Origin: Candidatus Poseidoniaceae archaeon
Lineage (GTDB): Archaea; Thermoplasmatota; Poseidoniia; Poseidoniales; Poseidoniaceae
NCBI GenBank assembly: GCA_013329295.1
Contig: DUKP01000219.1
Location: 1-22,394, forward strand
DNA: 22,394 bases
Reading direction: 5' to 3'
Positions within the stretch are counted from its first letter, which is position 1; every line of letters begins with the position of its first letter. A program made the position numbers and the translations under genes. Positions 7,542-14,063 of this stretch are shown piece after piece. The notes beneath the pieces were generated by a model. That model saw nothing but the letters and a program-made list of their open reading frames with translations, made no database searches and had not been told where the DNA came from.

Positions 7542-8267
7542 TTAAACAGACTCAACTCTGTTATTTACCGCATTCTTGGTCATTCTAGCAATCACCATCG
7601 TGACTAAAATTGATGCTATTACGCCAATAATCAAAAGAGTCGTGCCCACTGGAGATTCTGCAAAACCATCCATTCCTTCACCACTAAATACCAATTTACC
7701 TGCTGCCAATCCAAAATAAGCATAAGCAAGAGAATATACAATACTGGAAAGGTTCGACAAACAGAATACTCTAATAGAAATTGGACTACTTGACATTACA
7801 TAATTCAACAACTCGTCGGGCAACAGGGGTGAAAGTCTGACCAATACAGAAATTTGCATAGCCTCCTCATTGATAGCTGATTCCAATTTTACCAATCTCT
7901 CATCACTAGCCACTATTTGTGAGATATAATCTCGAAACAGCCATCTGCCAAGTAAAAATGCAATCAAACCGCCAATCAAAGAAGCAATGAAATTGACCAT
8001 TACAGCTAACCAATATGGAAATAAAGCACCTGCTCCAACTTTTAGTATAGGTGTAGGAAGAACTAACACTATAGCTAAAGATACCACTAGACAATATACT
8101 ACAGATGATAATGGTCCGAGTTCATCAAACCATTCGATAAACCCCCCAACGTCTTGGAAAAAGAAAAAACCCACAACCAACCATATGGAAATAACCCCTA
8201 ACGAAAAATAAAGTCTCGTACGACTAACTTTCTCTTGTTTAATTGTGATTTTTGGTTGAGCGGACAA
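7542..8267 (-). CDS. TVP38/TMEM64-family membrane protein (DedA/VTT-like)
   Basis: This is a 241-residue integral membrane protein of the TVP38/TMEM64 (VTT/SNARE-associated) family, members of which have been linked to lipid scrambling and membrane homeostasis. The family core is seen as the paired hydrophobic stretch VLPTPILKVGAGALFP, a GGLIAFLLGRWLFRDYI segment, and the diagnostic VRLSPLLPDELLNYVM that matches the usual R.sP..P...lNY block. About five to six membrane segments are visible, with a short cytoplasmic N-terminus and a basic C-terminus. The start is a TTG with GGAGGAG 5 bases upstream; this ribosome site lies inside the last codons of the receiver-protein gene. The TTG is 2 bases after that gene's stop, so translational coupling is likely. 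Substrate and direction of transport are unknown. Confidence 0.85.
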   Translation of the reverse strand: MSAQPKITIKQEKVSRTRLYFSLGVISIWLVVGFFFFQDVGGFIEWFDELGPLSSVVYCLVVSLAIVLVLPTPILKVGAGALFPYWLAVMVNFIASLIGGLIAFLLGRWLFRDYISQIVASDERLVKLESAINEEAMQISVLVRLSPLLPDELLNYVMSSSPISIRVFCLSNLSSIVYSLAYAYFGLAAGKLVFSGEGMDGFAESPVGTTLLIIGVIASILVTMVIARMTKNAVNNRVESV

Positions 8268-8269
8268 TT

Positions 8270-9367
8270 TTACTCCTCCTCTTCATCGATTCCATCAATA
8301 GTTTTGACAGTCGGGAATGAGGATAATACATCACCTATCATCTGTGTGACATCTTCAATTTGAGTGATTAAAGTAATATCTTCAACAGCTCCTGGGCGAC
8401 CCAAACTCCACATCAACTCATAGACTAGTTCATTGGTCAATCTGGTTAATTTTAGAACCTCAGGATCTACTCCAAACAAGACTTCATCTGGTACCAAAGC
8501 AATCAAATCAGGCTTTTCATCCAAAACCTCATCCATCACAGATTCAACTTCATCTTGAATTGATGAAGCCTGTTGCTCGAGAATATCTTCCATTGTAGTC
8601 ATCCCGCCTTTCAATTTGCTCGACCTAGCTTTTCCAGAACCTAATTTCTCGCCTTTAGCCATTTGATCATATGAAGTATTAGATTTCCCATCTTCGCCTT
8701 CTCCACTACTTTCTTGACCGGTTTTTAGTTGCTCAGGGTCTACATCTTGAACTAAATTATTCAATGCAATCCTCAACATTGCTGCCATTGTTGAAGGGTC
8801 GAACATATCTTGAACTTCTATTCCTTCTTCATCCATTTGAACAAGGATCTCATCGATAAAACTTGGATTGATTTTTTCTGGACCTACCAAACCTTTCAGC
8901 ATAGGAAGTGCCCATGTTGAATCACCCATCAGCATCGATACATCGAAACTTCCGCCACTAGAATTTGGCCCTTCAACATCAGCAGGAGGAGGAACAAACT
9001 GCTTTCTCGCATGCTTATTCAACTGTTCAATTAGAACTTTCATGTCTATAGGTTTGGCAATCACTTCTGAGATGCCAGCCTTTGCTGCAGAAATCAAATA
9101 TTCTTGACTTGAATTTCTTGACAAAACAACAATTCTACACTTGAATGCAAATTCAGGGTCGCCCATCAATCTTTGCGCAGCGTCTATAGCATCGCCATTT
9201 TTCCATTCCCCTTCCATCAAAACAATTTCTGGCATTGTAACTAATGCAGTGCCTTCAGCTTGCCTTAGAGTACCTGCTCTAGTAATATCAAAACCCTCTC
9301 GTTCGAGAGTATTTGCAAGAAGAGTCCTTCTGCCTTCATTTTCATCTGCAACGATTACTTTGGCCAA
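8270..9367 (-). CDS. Atypical receiver-domain protein with phosphoacceptor Asp replaced by Glu
   Basis: Residues 1-118 form a CheY-like receiver domain. The acidic pair is D8-E9, the conserved hydroxyl residue is S83 in VVLSRNSS, and the conserved Lys is K105 in VIAKPID. The phosphoacceptor position, expected as Asp after the third strand, is E52 in PEIVLMEGEW. The domain probably cannot be phosphorylated normally and may mimic the active state. Residues about 120-365 are unrecognised, with no DNA-binding or output enzyme domain. They comprise a Pro-rich linker, an alpha-helical acidic part, a Gly/Ser/Lys-rich low-complexity stretch around 215-250, and a conserved-looking helical end finishing DEEEE. 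The start is a TTG preceded by a run of seven G about 6 bases away, an unusual but G-rich ribosome site. It forms a tight pair with the TVP38-like gene, 2 bases apart, suggesting a membrane-linked signalling role. Confidence 0.8.
   Translation of the reverse strand: MAKVIVADENEGRRTLLANTLEREGFDITRAGTLRQAEGTALVTMPEIVLMEGEWKNGDAIDAAQRLMGDPEFAFKCRIVVLSRNSSQEYLISAAKAGISEVIAKPIDMKVLIEQLNKHARKQFVPPPADVEGPNSSGGSFDVSMLMGDSTWALPMLKGLVGPEKINPSFIDEILVQMDEEGIEVQDMFDPSTMAAMLRIALNNLVQDVDPEQLKTGQESSGEGEDGKSNTSYDQMAKGEKLGSGKARSSKLKGGMTTMEDILEQQASSIQDEVESVMDEVLDEKPDLIALVPDEVLFGVDPEVLKLTRLTNELVYELMWSLGRPGAVEDITLITQIEDVTQMIGDVLSSFPTVKTIDGIDEEEE
8273..8280 (-). promoter_or_regulatory. Shine-Dalgarno site embedded in upstream Glu codons
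   Basis: On the minus strand the last codons and stop of the receiver gene (GAG GAG GAG TAA) contain GGAGGAG, 5 bases before the TTG start of the TVP38-like gene. The purine-rich C-terminal Glu run thus doubles as the ribosome site of the next gene. It decides the TTG start at 8267. Confidence 0.65.
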
Positions 9368-9469
9368 AATTATCCCCCCCGTATATGATGAAAACTAACT
9401 CCAACATTTGAACCTCATCCTGTAAATTGTCCAAAGATGCGGAAAACTACCTAACGGTTAGTTTACCGA

Positions 9470-9499
9470 GAATTAAAAAAACCAAACAAAATTTGCCAA
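9470..9499 (-). terminator. Candidate oligo-T terminator after the MOCS3-like gene
   Basis: Immediately after the stop at 9500 the minus strand is T-rich (TTTTG, then TTTTTTT at 9481-9475). Archaeal RNA polymerase terminates at such U-tracts without needing a hairpin, and none is seen. This would separate the flavin/thioredoxin/MOCS3-like group from the receiver gene, whose start lies about 100 bases further on. The rest of the 132-base gap holds a short palindrome, CTAACGGTTAG, near 9451-9461. Confidence 0.4.
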
Positions 9500-10651
9500 T
9501 CATTCAATATCTGCGGGAATATGACTACTCCATGCCATTATTCCACCATCTAAATTGTACAATTTATGTCCATCATATCCTGCATCCATTAAGAACATAG
9601 CAGCCATCTGTGAACGCATACCGCTTCTGCACAGCAAAATGATATCACGATCTTTTGGTATTTGCTCAACCTTACTTAGAATATCTTCGTGAGGGACTTG
9701 TAAATCAGTAAACGATACCCTCATTTGATCATATTCTCCATCAGACCTAACATCTATCAAAAAAGGCATCCAACCATTCGATTTTTTCTCTTCATACTGC
9801 GCAACTGATAGATTGTTGAACATAACCTTACCAGCGGTTGCCGGTTCTTCAATTTCACCATCACTTAAGTTTGAAGATTGGCACCACCCATTATCTTCAA
9901 ACATTTTCCTTACCTCGCTCAAATTAGTTTCAGTACTGTCATTTTTTGAGTAATTAAGCGTTCTAAATGACATGGCTTCAGCATCATAAAGCAATAATTT
10001 ACCAGACAGGGATTCACCTCTATTAAGTATAATTTTGATTGCTTCTGTTGCTTGTAATGATCCGATTACCCCCGGAAGAACACCAAATACACCTCCCTCA
10101 GCACAAGATGGAATCATTTTGCTTGGTGGAGGTTCAGGAAATAAATCTCTATAACAGGGCCCTTCATTATAATTGAATACACTAACTTGGCCTTCAAATC
10201 GATAGATTGAACCATATACCCAAGGAATACCAAGAATTTTGCAAATATCATCAACTAAATATCTAGTTGGAATATTATCAGTTCCATCGATAATTAAGTC
10301 CCAACCTGAAAATATTTTTTGAGCATTATCTGGCGATAACCGCTCATTCCATATTGTTACCTTTACTGCTGAATTTACCGATAATATTCGCTCTTTAGCT
10401 GATTCGACTTTTGCTATGCCAATATGCGATTCATTGTGAATTACCTGTCTTTGCAAATTTGATAAATCAACTACGTCATCATCAATAATTCCAATCTCGC
10501 CAATTCCTGCAGCAGCCAAGTATAGCAGTACCGGGCTACCTAATCCACCGGCTCCAACTACGAGTACTTTTGATTGGGTGATTAATTTCTGACCCTCTAT
10601 GCCAACATCAGGAAGCGAGATATGCCTTGCATACCTATTGATGTCGACCAT
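9500..10651 (-). CDS. MoeB/ThiF E1-like adenylyltransferase fused to rhodanese (MOCS3/MoeZ-like)
   Basis: This 383-residue two-domain protein is predicted to adenylate the C-terminal Gly of a ubiquitin-like sulfur carrier (MoaD, ThiS or SAMP type) and then deliver sulfur from the rhodanese domain. It would serve molybdopterin, thiamine or tRNA thiolation. The N-terminal domain has VVGAGGLGSPVLLYL for ATP, DDDVVDLSNLQRQ, and the Cys region IPSCAEGGVFG (C182). The C-terminal rhodanese, about residues 285-383, has the active-site loop LCRSGMRS with C341. The usual structural zinc site is lost: the first CxxC reads CYRDLF (C165, D168) and the second pair near the domain end is absent. I chose the ATG at 10651, where MVDINRYARHISLPD matches the family N-terminus. 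A longer frame to 10717 would overlap the thioredoxin reductase end, and ATG 10657 is an alternative. It follows trxB by 41 bases. Confidence 0.88.
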   Translation of the reverse strand: MVDINRYARHISLPDVGIEGQKLITQSKVLVVGAGGLGSPVLLYLAAAGIGEIGIIDDDVVDLSNLQRQVIHNESHIGIAKVESAKERILSVNSAVKVTIWNERLSPDNAQKIFSGWDLIIDGTDNIPTRYLVDDICKILGIPWVYGSIYRFEGQVSVFNYNEGPCYRDLFPEPPPSKMIPSCAEGGVFGVLPGVIGSLQATEAIKIILNRGESLSGKLLLYDAEAMSFRTLNYSKNDSTETNLSEVRKMFEDNGWCQSSNLSDGEIEEPATAGKVMFNNLSVAQYEEKKSNGWMPFLIDVRSDGEYDQMRVSFTDLQVPHEDILSKVEQIPKDRDIILLCRSGMRSQMAAMFLMDAGYDGHKLYNLDGGIMAWSSHIPADIE

Positions 10652-10692
10652 GAACATGCGAGAGTATGCTAATTGATGAATTAAGAGGTTGT

Positions 10693-11622
10693 TCAATGGA
10701 GGTTTTCTTCCAGCCATTTTTCAGCATCCATTGCCGCTTGACAACCCATTCCAGCAGCAGTAATTGCTTGCTTGTACCTTGTATCGACTACATCTCCAGC
10801 CGCAAATACACCTTCTACAGAAGTCATAGTGTGTTGTTTGTGAATAATATAGCCATTATCATCAGTCTCAACTTGACCACCTAAGAACCCAGTGATTGGT
10901 TTGTGTCCAATCGCAATAAACGCTCCACTAGCAGCAATTTCTTCAATCGAACCATCTCTTGGATCCTCAAGTACTGCTCCAGTAAGTCCGTTTTCATCAG
11001 ATAACCACTCTTTGACTTGTCTGAAAGTTTTAATCTCAATCTTGTCATTATTTGCAGCACGCTCGTACATTATTGTACTAGCTCTAAAGACATCTCTTCG
11101 ATGAACAAGAGTTACTTTTGAGGCAAATCGAGTCAAAAATGTTGCTTCTTCACAAGCTGAATCTCCACCACCAATTACCAGTACTTCTTCATCTCTAAAG
11201 AATGCACCATCACAGGTAGCACATGTTGAGATTCCACGACCTTTTTGTTCTGCTTCACCCGGTGCATTTAACCAGATAGATTCGGCACCAGTGGAGATAA
11301 TTATGGCATTAGTAAGAAATTCTTCACCTTCAACTACCACTTTGTAGGGTCGTTGAGATAAATCAACAGATTCGACATTTCTATCTTGTACTTCTAGACC
11401 AAATCTTTCAGCCTGTTCACGCAACTGCATCATCATTTCTGGCCCACCAATACCTTGGGGGTAACCAGGGAAGTTTTCGATATCTGATGTTAACATCAAT
11501 TGACCGCCAGACATGTATCCTGCAAACATCAATGGATTGAGCATAGCCCTAGCAGTATACAATCCAGCAGTATAGCCTGCAGGCCCAGAACCAATTATCA
11601 CTACATCCCTAACACTACTCAT
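10693..11622 (-). CDS. trxB: Thioredoxin-disulfide reductase (NADPH, FAD)
   Basis: This is a 309-residue flavoprotein that uses NADPH to reduce thioredoxin. The FAD dinucleotide fold is at residues 9-16 (IGSGPAGY). The redox-active disulfide is C134-A-T-C137 in ISTCATCDG, and the NADPH domain begins GGGDSACEEATFL followed by HRRDVFRAS, whose basic residues fit NADPH 2'-phosphate binding. The C-terminal FAD motif is GVFAAGDVVD with the following RYKQAITAAGMG. Length and order are those of low-molecular-weight bacterial and archaeal TrxB. It lies directly downstream of the riboflavin/FAD genes with an 89-base gap that holds two inverted repeats and TATA-like TTTATTG, so it may have its own promoter as well as read-through. 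The ribosome site is weak (AGGCGAT before ATG). Confidence 0.95.
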   Translation of the reverse strand: MSSVRDVVIIGSGPAGYTAGLYTARAMLNPLMFAGYMSGGQLMLTSDIENFPGYPQGIGGPEMMMQLREQAERFGLEVQDRNVESVDLSQRPYKVVVEGEEFLTNAIIISTGAESIWLNAPGEAEQKGRGISTCATCDGAFFRDEEVLVIGGGDSACEEATFLTRFASKVTLVHRRDVFRASTIMYERAANNDKIEIKTFRQVKEWLSDENGLTGAVLEDPRDGSIEEIAASGAFIAIGHKPITGFLGGQVETDDNGYIIHKQHTMTSVEGVFAAGDVVDTRYKQAITAAGMGCQAAMDAEKWLEENLH

Positions 11623-11671
11623 CTAATCGCCTGCAAATTTGAGAGGGTACACTCACCTATTGAATCTTTAC

Positions 11672-11690
11672 ATCAATAAATGATATTGAT
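11672..11690. repeat. Inverted repeat upstream of trxB
   Basis: ATCAATA and TATTGAT form a perfect 7-base inverted repeat separated by AATGA, in the ribH-trxB gap. It overlaps the TATA-like TTTATTG of the minus strand. It could be an operator at the trxB promoter or a transcript stem-loop after ribH. Confidence 0.45.
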
Positions 11691-11693
11691 TCG

Positions 11694-11703
11694 ACTAATT
11701 AGT
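11694..11703. repeat. ACTAATTAGT palindrome between ribH and trxB
   Basis: A perfect 10-base palindrome lies 8 bases after the ribH stop and 3 bases from the neighbouring 19-base inverted repeat. The two together make the ribH-trxB gap unusually rich in dyad symmetry and mark it as the likely control region for trxB. Confidence 0.35.
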
Positions 11704-11711
11704 AAATATCT

Positions 11712-12104
11712 CTACTGATTATTCATGACCACAACTGCATTGACTGCGGCTCTGGCATGGGGCTCTAAACGAGGCTCGATATGTTGTGGCTCTGCACCAG
11801 GGCCGATAATTCCCAAACCTATTGGTTTGTTATGTGAAAGTTGTAGATCTACAATTGATTTCAAAACCGCATTACCCATTGATGCTCCATGTAAGGTTTC
11901 ACCCTTTTCGATAATTCCCAAGCAAATTGCTCCATCAAAATCTCCTATTGCACGATTTAAAGCAAGTGGAACTTCCATTGAACCCGGCACCCAAATCACT
12001 TCTGCAATTTCTATAGAATGAGCCATTGCTTCTTCTTTAGCGAATTTAAGCATCAATTCAATTTCTTTTTTGTGAAATGAACCACAAACTGCTACTATTT
12101 TCAT
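11712..12104 (-). CDS. ribH: 6,7-dimethyl-8-ribityllumazine synthase
   Basis: This 130-residue enzyme condenses 3,4-dihydroxy-2-butanone 4-phosphate with 5-amino-6-ribitylaminouracil to lumazine, the penultimate step of riboflavin synthesis, as a pentamer or icosahedral shell. Family landmarks are WVPGSMEVPLAL in the first half, GIIEKGETLHGAS with the catalytic His at H72, GLGIIGPG, and the C-terminal Arg of LEPHARAAVNAV. It is shorter than bacterial RibH (about 155) and of the archaeal length and type. The ATG is 1 base after the riboflavin synthase stop, with AAGGTGG inside the preceding codons, so the two are translationally coupled. Its substrates come from RibB, encoded three genes upstream, and from the ribA/ribD branch, which is not in this window. 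Confidence 0.95.
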   Translation of the reverse strand: MKIVAVCGSFHKKEIELMLKFAKEEAMAHSIEIAEVIWVPGSMEVPLALNRAIGDFDGAICLGIIEKGETLHGASMGNAVLKSIVDLQLSHNKPIGLGIIGPGAEPQHIEPRLEPHARAAVNAVVVMNNQ

Positions 12105-12105
12105 T

Positions 12106-12711
12106 TCATGCCACCTTATCCTTTAACAAACGCTCTATGGTTTCAACTATCAATTGAGTATTACTATCAATTTCAATATTGACAATATCACCAACTTCTT
12201 TCGTATCGAGAATAGTTAATCTCATAGTTTCTGGAATAATATGCAAATCAAAGCAACCATCAACAACCTTGCCAACGGTTAGTGAAATACCATCTACAGC
12301 AATGTAACCCTTCTCAGTAAGATATTTGTGAATTGAAGGAGGTGCTAAAATATTCAATGACATTTGATCGCCTGAAGTGGTTTTCTTTTTGATTATTCCA
12401 GTATCAAAAATATGCCCTGATAAGATATGTCCCCCTACTTCATCGCCGAACTTTAGTGAGCGCTCTATATTGACATAATCGCCAACAGATAAATCGCCTA
12501 AGTTTGTTCTTTGAATAGTTTCATCGATAATATCAAATTTGATTATATCAGAAGTTATTGTTACTACTGTAAGACATACGCCGTTTACCGAGACACTAGC
12601 GCCAATTGCTAAATCATCAACATTTGGTAATTTTATTTCGAAAGAAGTTACAGTATTTTCCGTAGATACTGAAATTATCTCACCAATACCTTGGACTATT
12701 CCAGTAAACAT
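12106..12711 (-). CDS. ribE: Riboflavin synthase, bacterial alpha-subunit type
   Basis: This 201-residue enzyme performs the dismutation of two lumazines to riboflavin and one pyrimidine. It is the bacterial/eukaryotic type made of two internally repeated lumazine-binding barrels. Repeat 1 begins MFTGIVQGIGEI and contains VNGVCLTV. Repeat 2 begins GHILSGHIFDTG and contains AVDGISLTV. A C-terminal helix (VETIERLLKD) is the trimerisation helix. Many archaea instead use RibC, an unrelated protein resembling lumazine synthase. The bacterial type inside an otherwise archaeal operon is notable. A longer frame reaches 12759, but MFTGIV is the near-invariant N-terminus and GAGGGAAG precedes this ATG, so 12711 is the start. 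It lies 10 bases after ribL and 1 base before ribH. Confidence 0.95.
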   Translation of the reverse strand: MFTGIVQGIGEIISVSTENTVTSFEIKLPNVDDLAIGASVSVNGVCLTVVTITSDIIKFDIIDETIQRTNLGDLSVGDYVNIERSLKFGDEVGGHILSGHIFDTGIIKKKTTSGDQMSLNILAPPSIHKYLTEKGYIAVDGISLTVGKVVDGCFDLHIIPETMRLTILDTKEVGDIVNIEIDSNTQLIVETIERLLKDKVA

Positions 12712-12721
12712 TTTACTTCCC

Positions 12722-13156
12722 TCAGTCTTTATTTCTTGACAAATCAAGAATTCGTGCAATTATTTTCCTAGTGCCATCTAAATCATCACTCAATCCCTCG
12801 ACCCTAGTAACTTTAATTGCCCCATAACCTAATTCATTCAACTTTTGTCGTATTGAATCTTCAGCATGCTCTTGGTCATAACCTAATGCGATAATCTCTG
12901 GATTAACCACTGGTAAAATTTCAAAAATTGATACATCTGGTGAGTTACCAACTATTGCTTCATCAACAGGCTTTAATCCCTCTACCATACGTCTTCTCAA
13001 GTCATGATTAGTTACCGGCTCATGCTTTCTAATTCTAACTGTATCATCATGTGCAACAACGACAGTAAGATGATTTCCAAGTGCTTTAGCCTGTTCAAGA
13101 TAATGAAGATGACCAGCATGAAGTAAATCGAAAACTCCAACGGCCATAACTCTCAT
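12722..13156 (-). CDS. ribL: FAD synthetase, archaeal RibL (FMN adenylyltransferase)
   Basis: This is a 144-residue nucleotidyltransferase of the cytidylyltransferase-like family. In archaea RibL adenylates FMN to FAD. The nucleotide-binding HxGH motif is present in GVFDLLHAGHLHYLEQAK. VEGLKPVDEAIVG and ALGYDQ closely follow the Methanocaldococcus RibL pattern, and LDGTRKI stands where family members have the ISSTxI motif. The two C-terminal cysteines reported for the methanogen enzyme are absent. Glycerol-3-phosphate cytidylyltransferase is the main alternative by family. The location between ribB and ribE argues for RibL. The start is an ATG with GGAGAGG 5-6 bases upstream. The stop TGA overlaps the ribosome site of ribE, indicating coupling. 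No riboflavin kinase gene is visible. Confidence 0.9.
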   Translation of the reverse strand: MRVMAVGVFDLLHAGHLHYLEQAKALGNHLTVVVAHDDTVRIRKHEPVTNHDLRRRMVEGLKPVDEAIVGNSPDVSIFEILPVVNPEIIALGYDQEHAEDSIRQKLNELGYGAIKVTRVEGLSDDLDGTRKIIARILDLSRNKD

Positions 13157-13206
13157 TAAATCCTCTCCAAAGTAATGCTGTTCAATGATATTGATGATTC
13201 TATCGT

Positions 13207-13920
13207 TTAGTTTTTCATGTTTAATGCTTCGATGATATCAGCACCCTCAAGAAATGGAATATCTCTTGATTTCGCCCATAATTTAGCTTCATCAACAGAG
13301 AGTGCTAAATCGCCATCTGGTTCAAGCATTTCTGCACCAATTACTACTGGTGAAACATTAGCTAATCTTGCTAAGCCAACTGCTAATTCAGTATGCCCTT
13401 GCCGGCGTGACAAACCACCCTCGGTTTCTCTGCAAACTGGGATATGACCGGGTGTTCTAAATTCTTGTCCAAGTAATCTTTTAGCCTCTTTAGGACTTAT
13501 ATTGTTACTAAAAACCTCATTGGTTAATTCTGCAAATCTCCTTGTTGTTAGGCAACGGTCTTTGTCGGTAATCCCTGTATATGTTCCTCTGTGATTTAAA
13601 GACAAGGTAAATGCAGAACGCGAATCATAGCGTAAATCATTGGTTACTAATTCTTTCAATACATCATATTGACTTGTTAAAACTTCATGCGTATGAAGGT
13701 CTTGCAAAAATGGTAAACCAAACTTTTCGCCAACTTCGTGCCCGATCGCTAAGAAAAGTAATCCTCCACAATCTTGACGTAATTGCCTCATATTTGCCGG
13801 AGTAACGTGTTGAGCAGAGAATAGAAGGTCAGTCTCTCCCTCTCTTTTTTCAGAATCAAAAAGACAAACTGGCAAGCCATTGGAAAATGCATCAATAGCC
13901 TCTTTAATTGAATTGCTCAT
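13207..13920 (-). CDS. ribB: 3,4-dihydroxy-2-butanone 4-phosphate synthase
   Basis: This 237-residue enzyme converts ribulose 5-phosphate to formate and the four-carbon unit of riboflavin. The acidic metal and substrate loop is FDSEKREGETDLLF (E27, E29, D31). The central block SRSAFTLSLNHRGTYTGIT leads into DKDRCLTTRRFAEL. The second active-site region is FRTPGHIPVCR with GGLSRRQGHTELAVGLARLA. Length and the REGETD wording match stand-alone archaeal RibB rather than bacterial RibBA fusions; no GTP cyclohydrolase domain is present. It is the first gene of the ribB-ribL-ribE-ribH cluster, 50 bases before ribL and divergent from the endonuclease-like gene. The ATG lacks a close Shine-Dalgarno (GAGAGG is about 12 bases away), which with a TATA-like element nearby suggests a short-leader mRNA. 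Confidence 0.95.
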   Translation of the reverse strand: MSNSIKEAIDAFSNGLPVCLFDSEKREGETDLLFSAQHVTPANMRQLRQDCGGLLFLAIGHEVGEKFGLPFLQDLHTHEVLTSQYDVLKELVTNDLRYDSRSAFTLSLNHRGTYTGITDKDRCLTTRRFAELTNEVFSNNISPKEAKRLLGQEFRTPGHIPVCRETEGGLSRRQGHTELAVGLARLANVSPVVIGAEMLEPDGDLALSVDEAKLWAKSRDIPFLEGADIIEALNMKN

Positions 13921-13954
13921 GCCTACGGGTTGAACCTCTCATTGATGAAGTGTC

Positions 13955-13964
13955 GCATAAAATC
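13955..13964 (-). promoter_or_regulatory. TATA-like element of the riboflavin cluster
   Basis: On the minus strand GATTTTATGC lies about 35-44 bases before the ribB ATG, giving a leader of about 10-15 bases. The remaining divergent gap (13921-14063) holds a CGGG/CCCG hairpin with an 8-base loop (13989-14004) and no recognisable FMN riboswitch. Confidence 0.35.
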
Positions 13965-14063
13965 ATAGCAACCAAATTTACCTTTTTACGGGTCTTTTTG
14001 CCCGAATAACGGAAAGGTCTTATCATTAGGTGACCATTGGCTTGAACCTGCGGGGGGATGTAG

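Noticed and set aside
7499..7555. TTG start of E1 at 7555
   Set aside because: It overlaps the upstream stop by 14 bases without a Shine-Dalgarno; the ATG at 7498 is preferred, though not proven.
9451..9461. CTAACGGTTAG palindrome before the receiver gene
   Set aside because: The arms are only 5 bases, and it is not clearly placed relative to a TATA box or start; too weak to call an operator.
10652..10717. N-terminal extension of the MOCS3-like protein to 10717
   Set aside because: It would overlap the end of trxB by 25 bases, lacks a ribosome site and adds residues with no family match.
13904..13942. 12-codon reading frame overlapping the ribB start on the minus strand
   Set aside because: It has no ribosome site of its own, overlaps ribB out of frame and looks like chance.
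14020..14034. TTAGGTGACC upstream of the endonuclease-like gene as another DtxR-like box
   Set aside because: Only one half-site matches; there is no TTTAGG-N4-CCTAAA symmetry.
13921..14063. FMN riboswitch or structured leader before ribB
   Set aside because: No FMN-aptamer conserved blocks are visible, the TATA-like element leaves only a very short leader, and the CGGG/CCCG hairpin (13989-14004) lies upstream of it.
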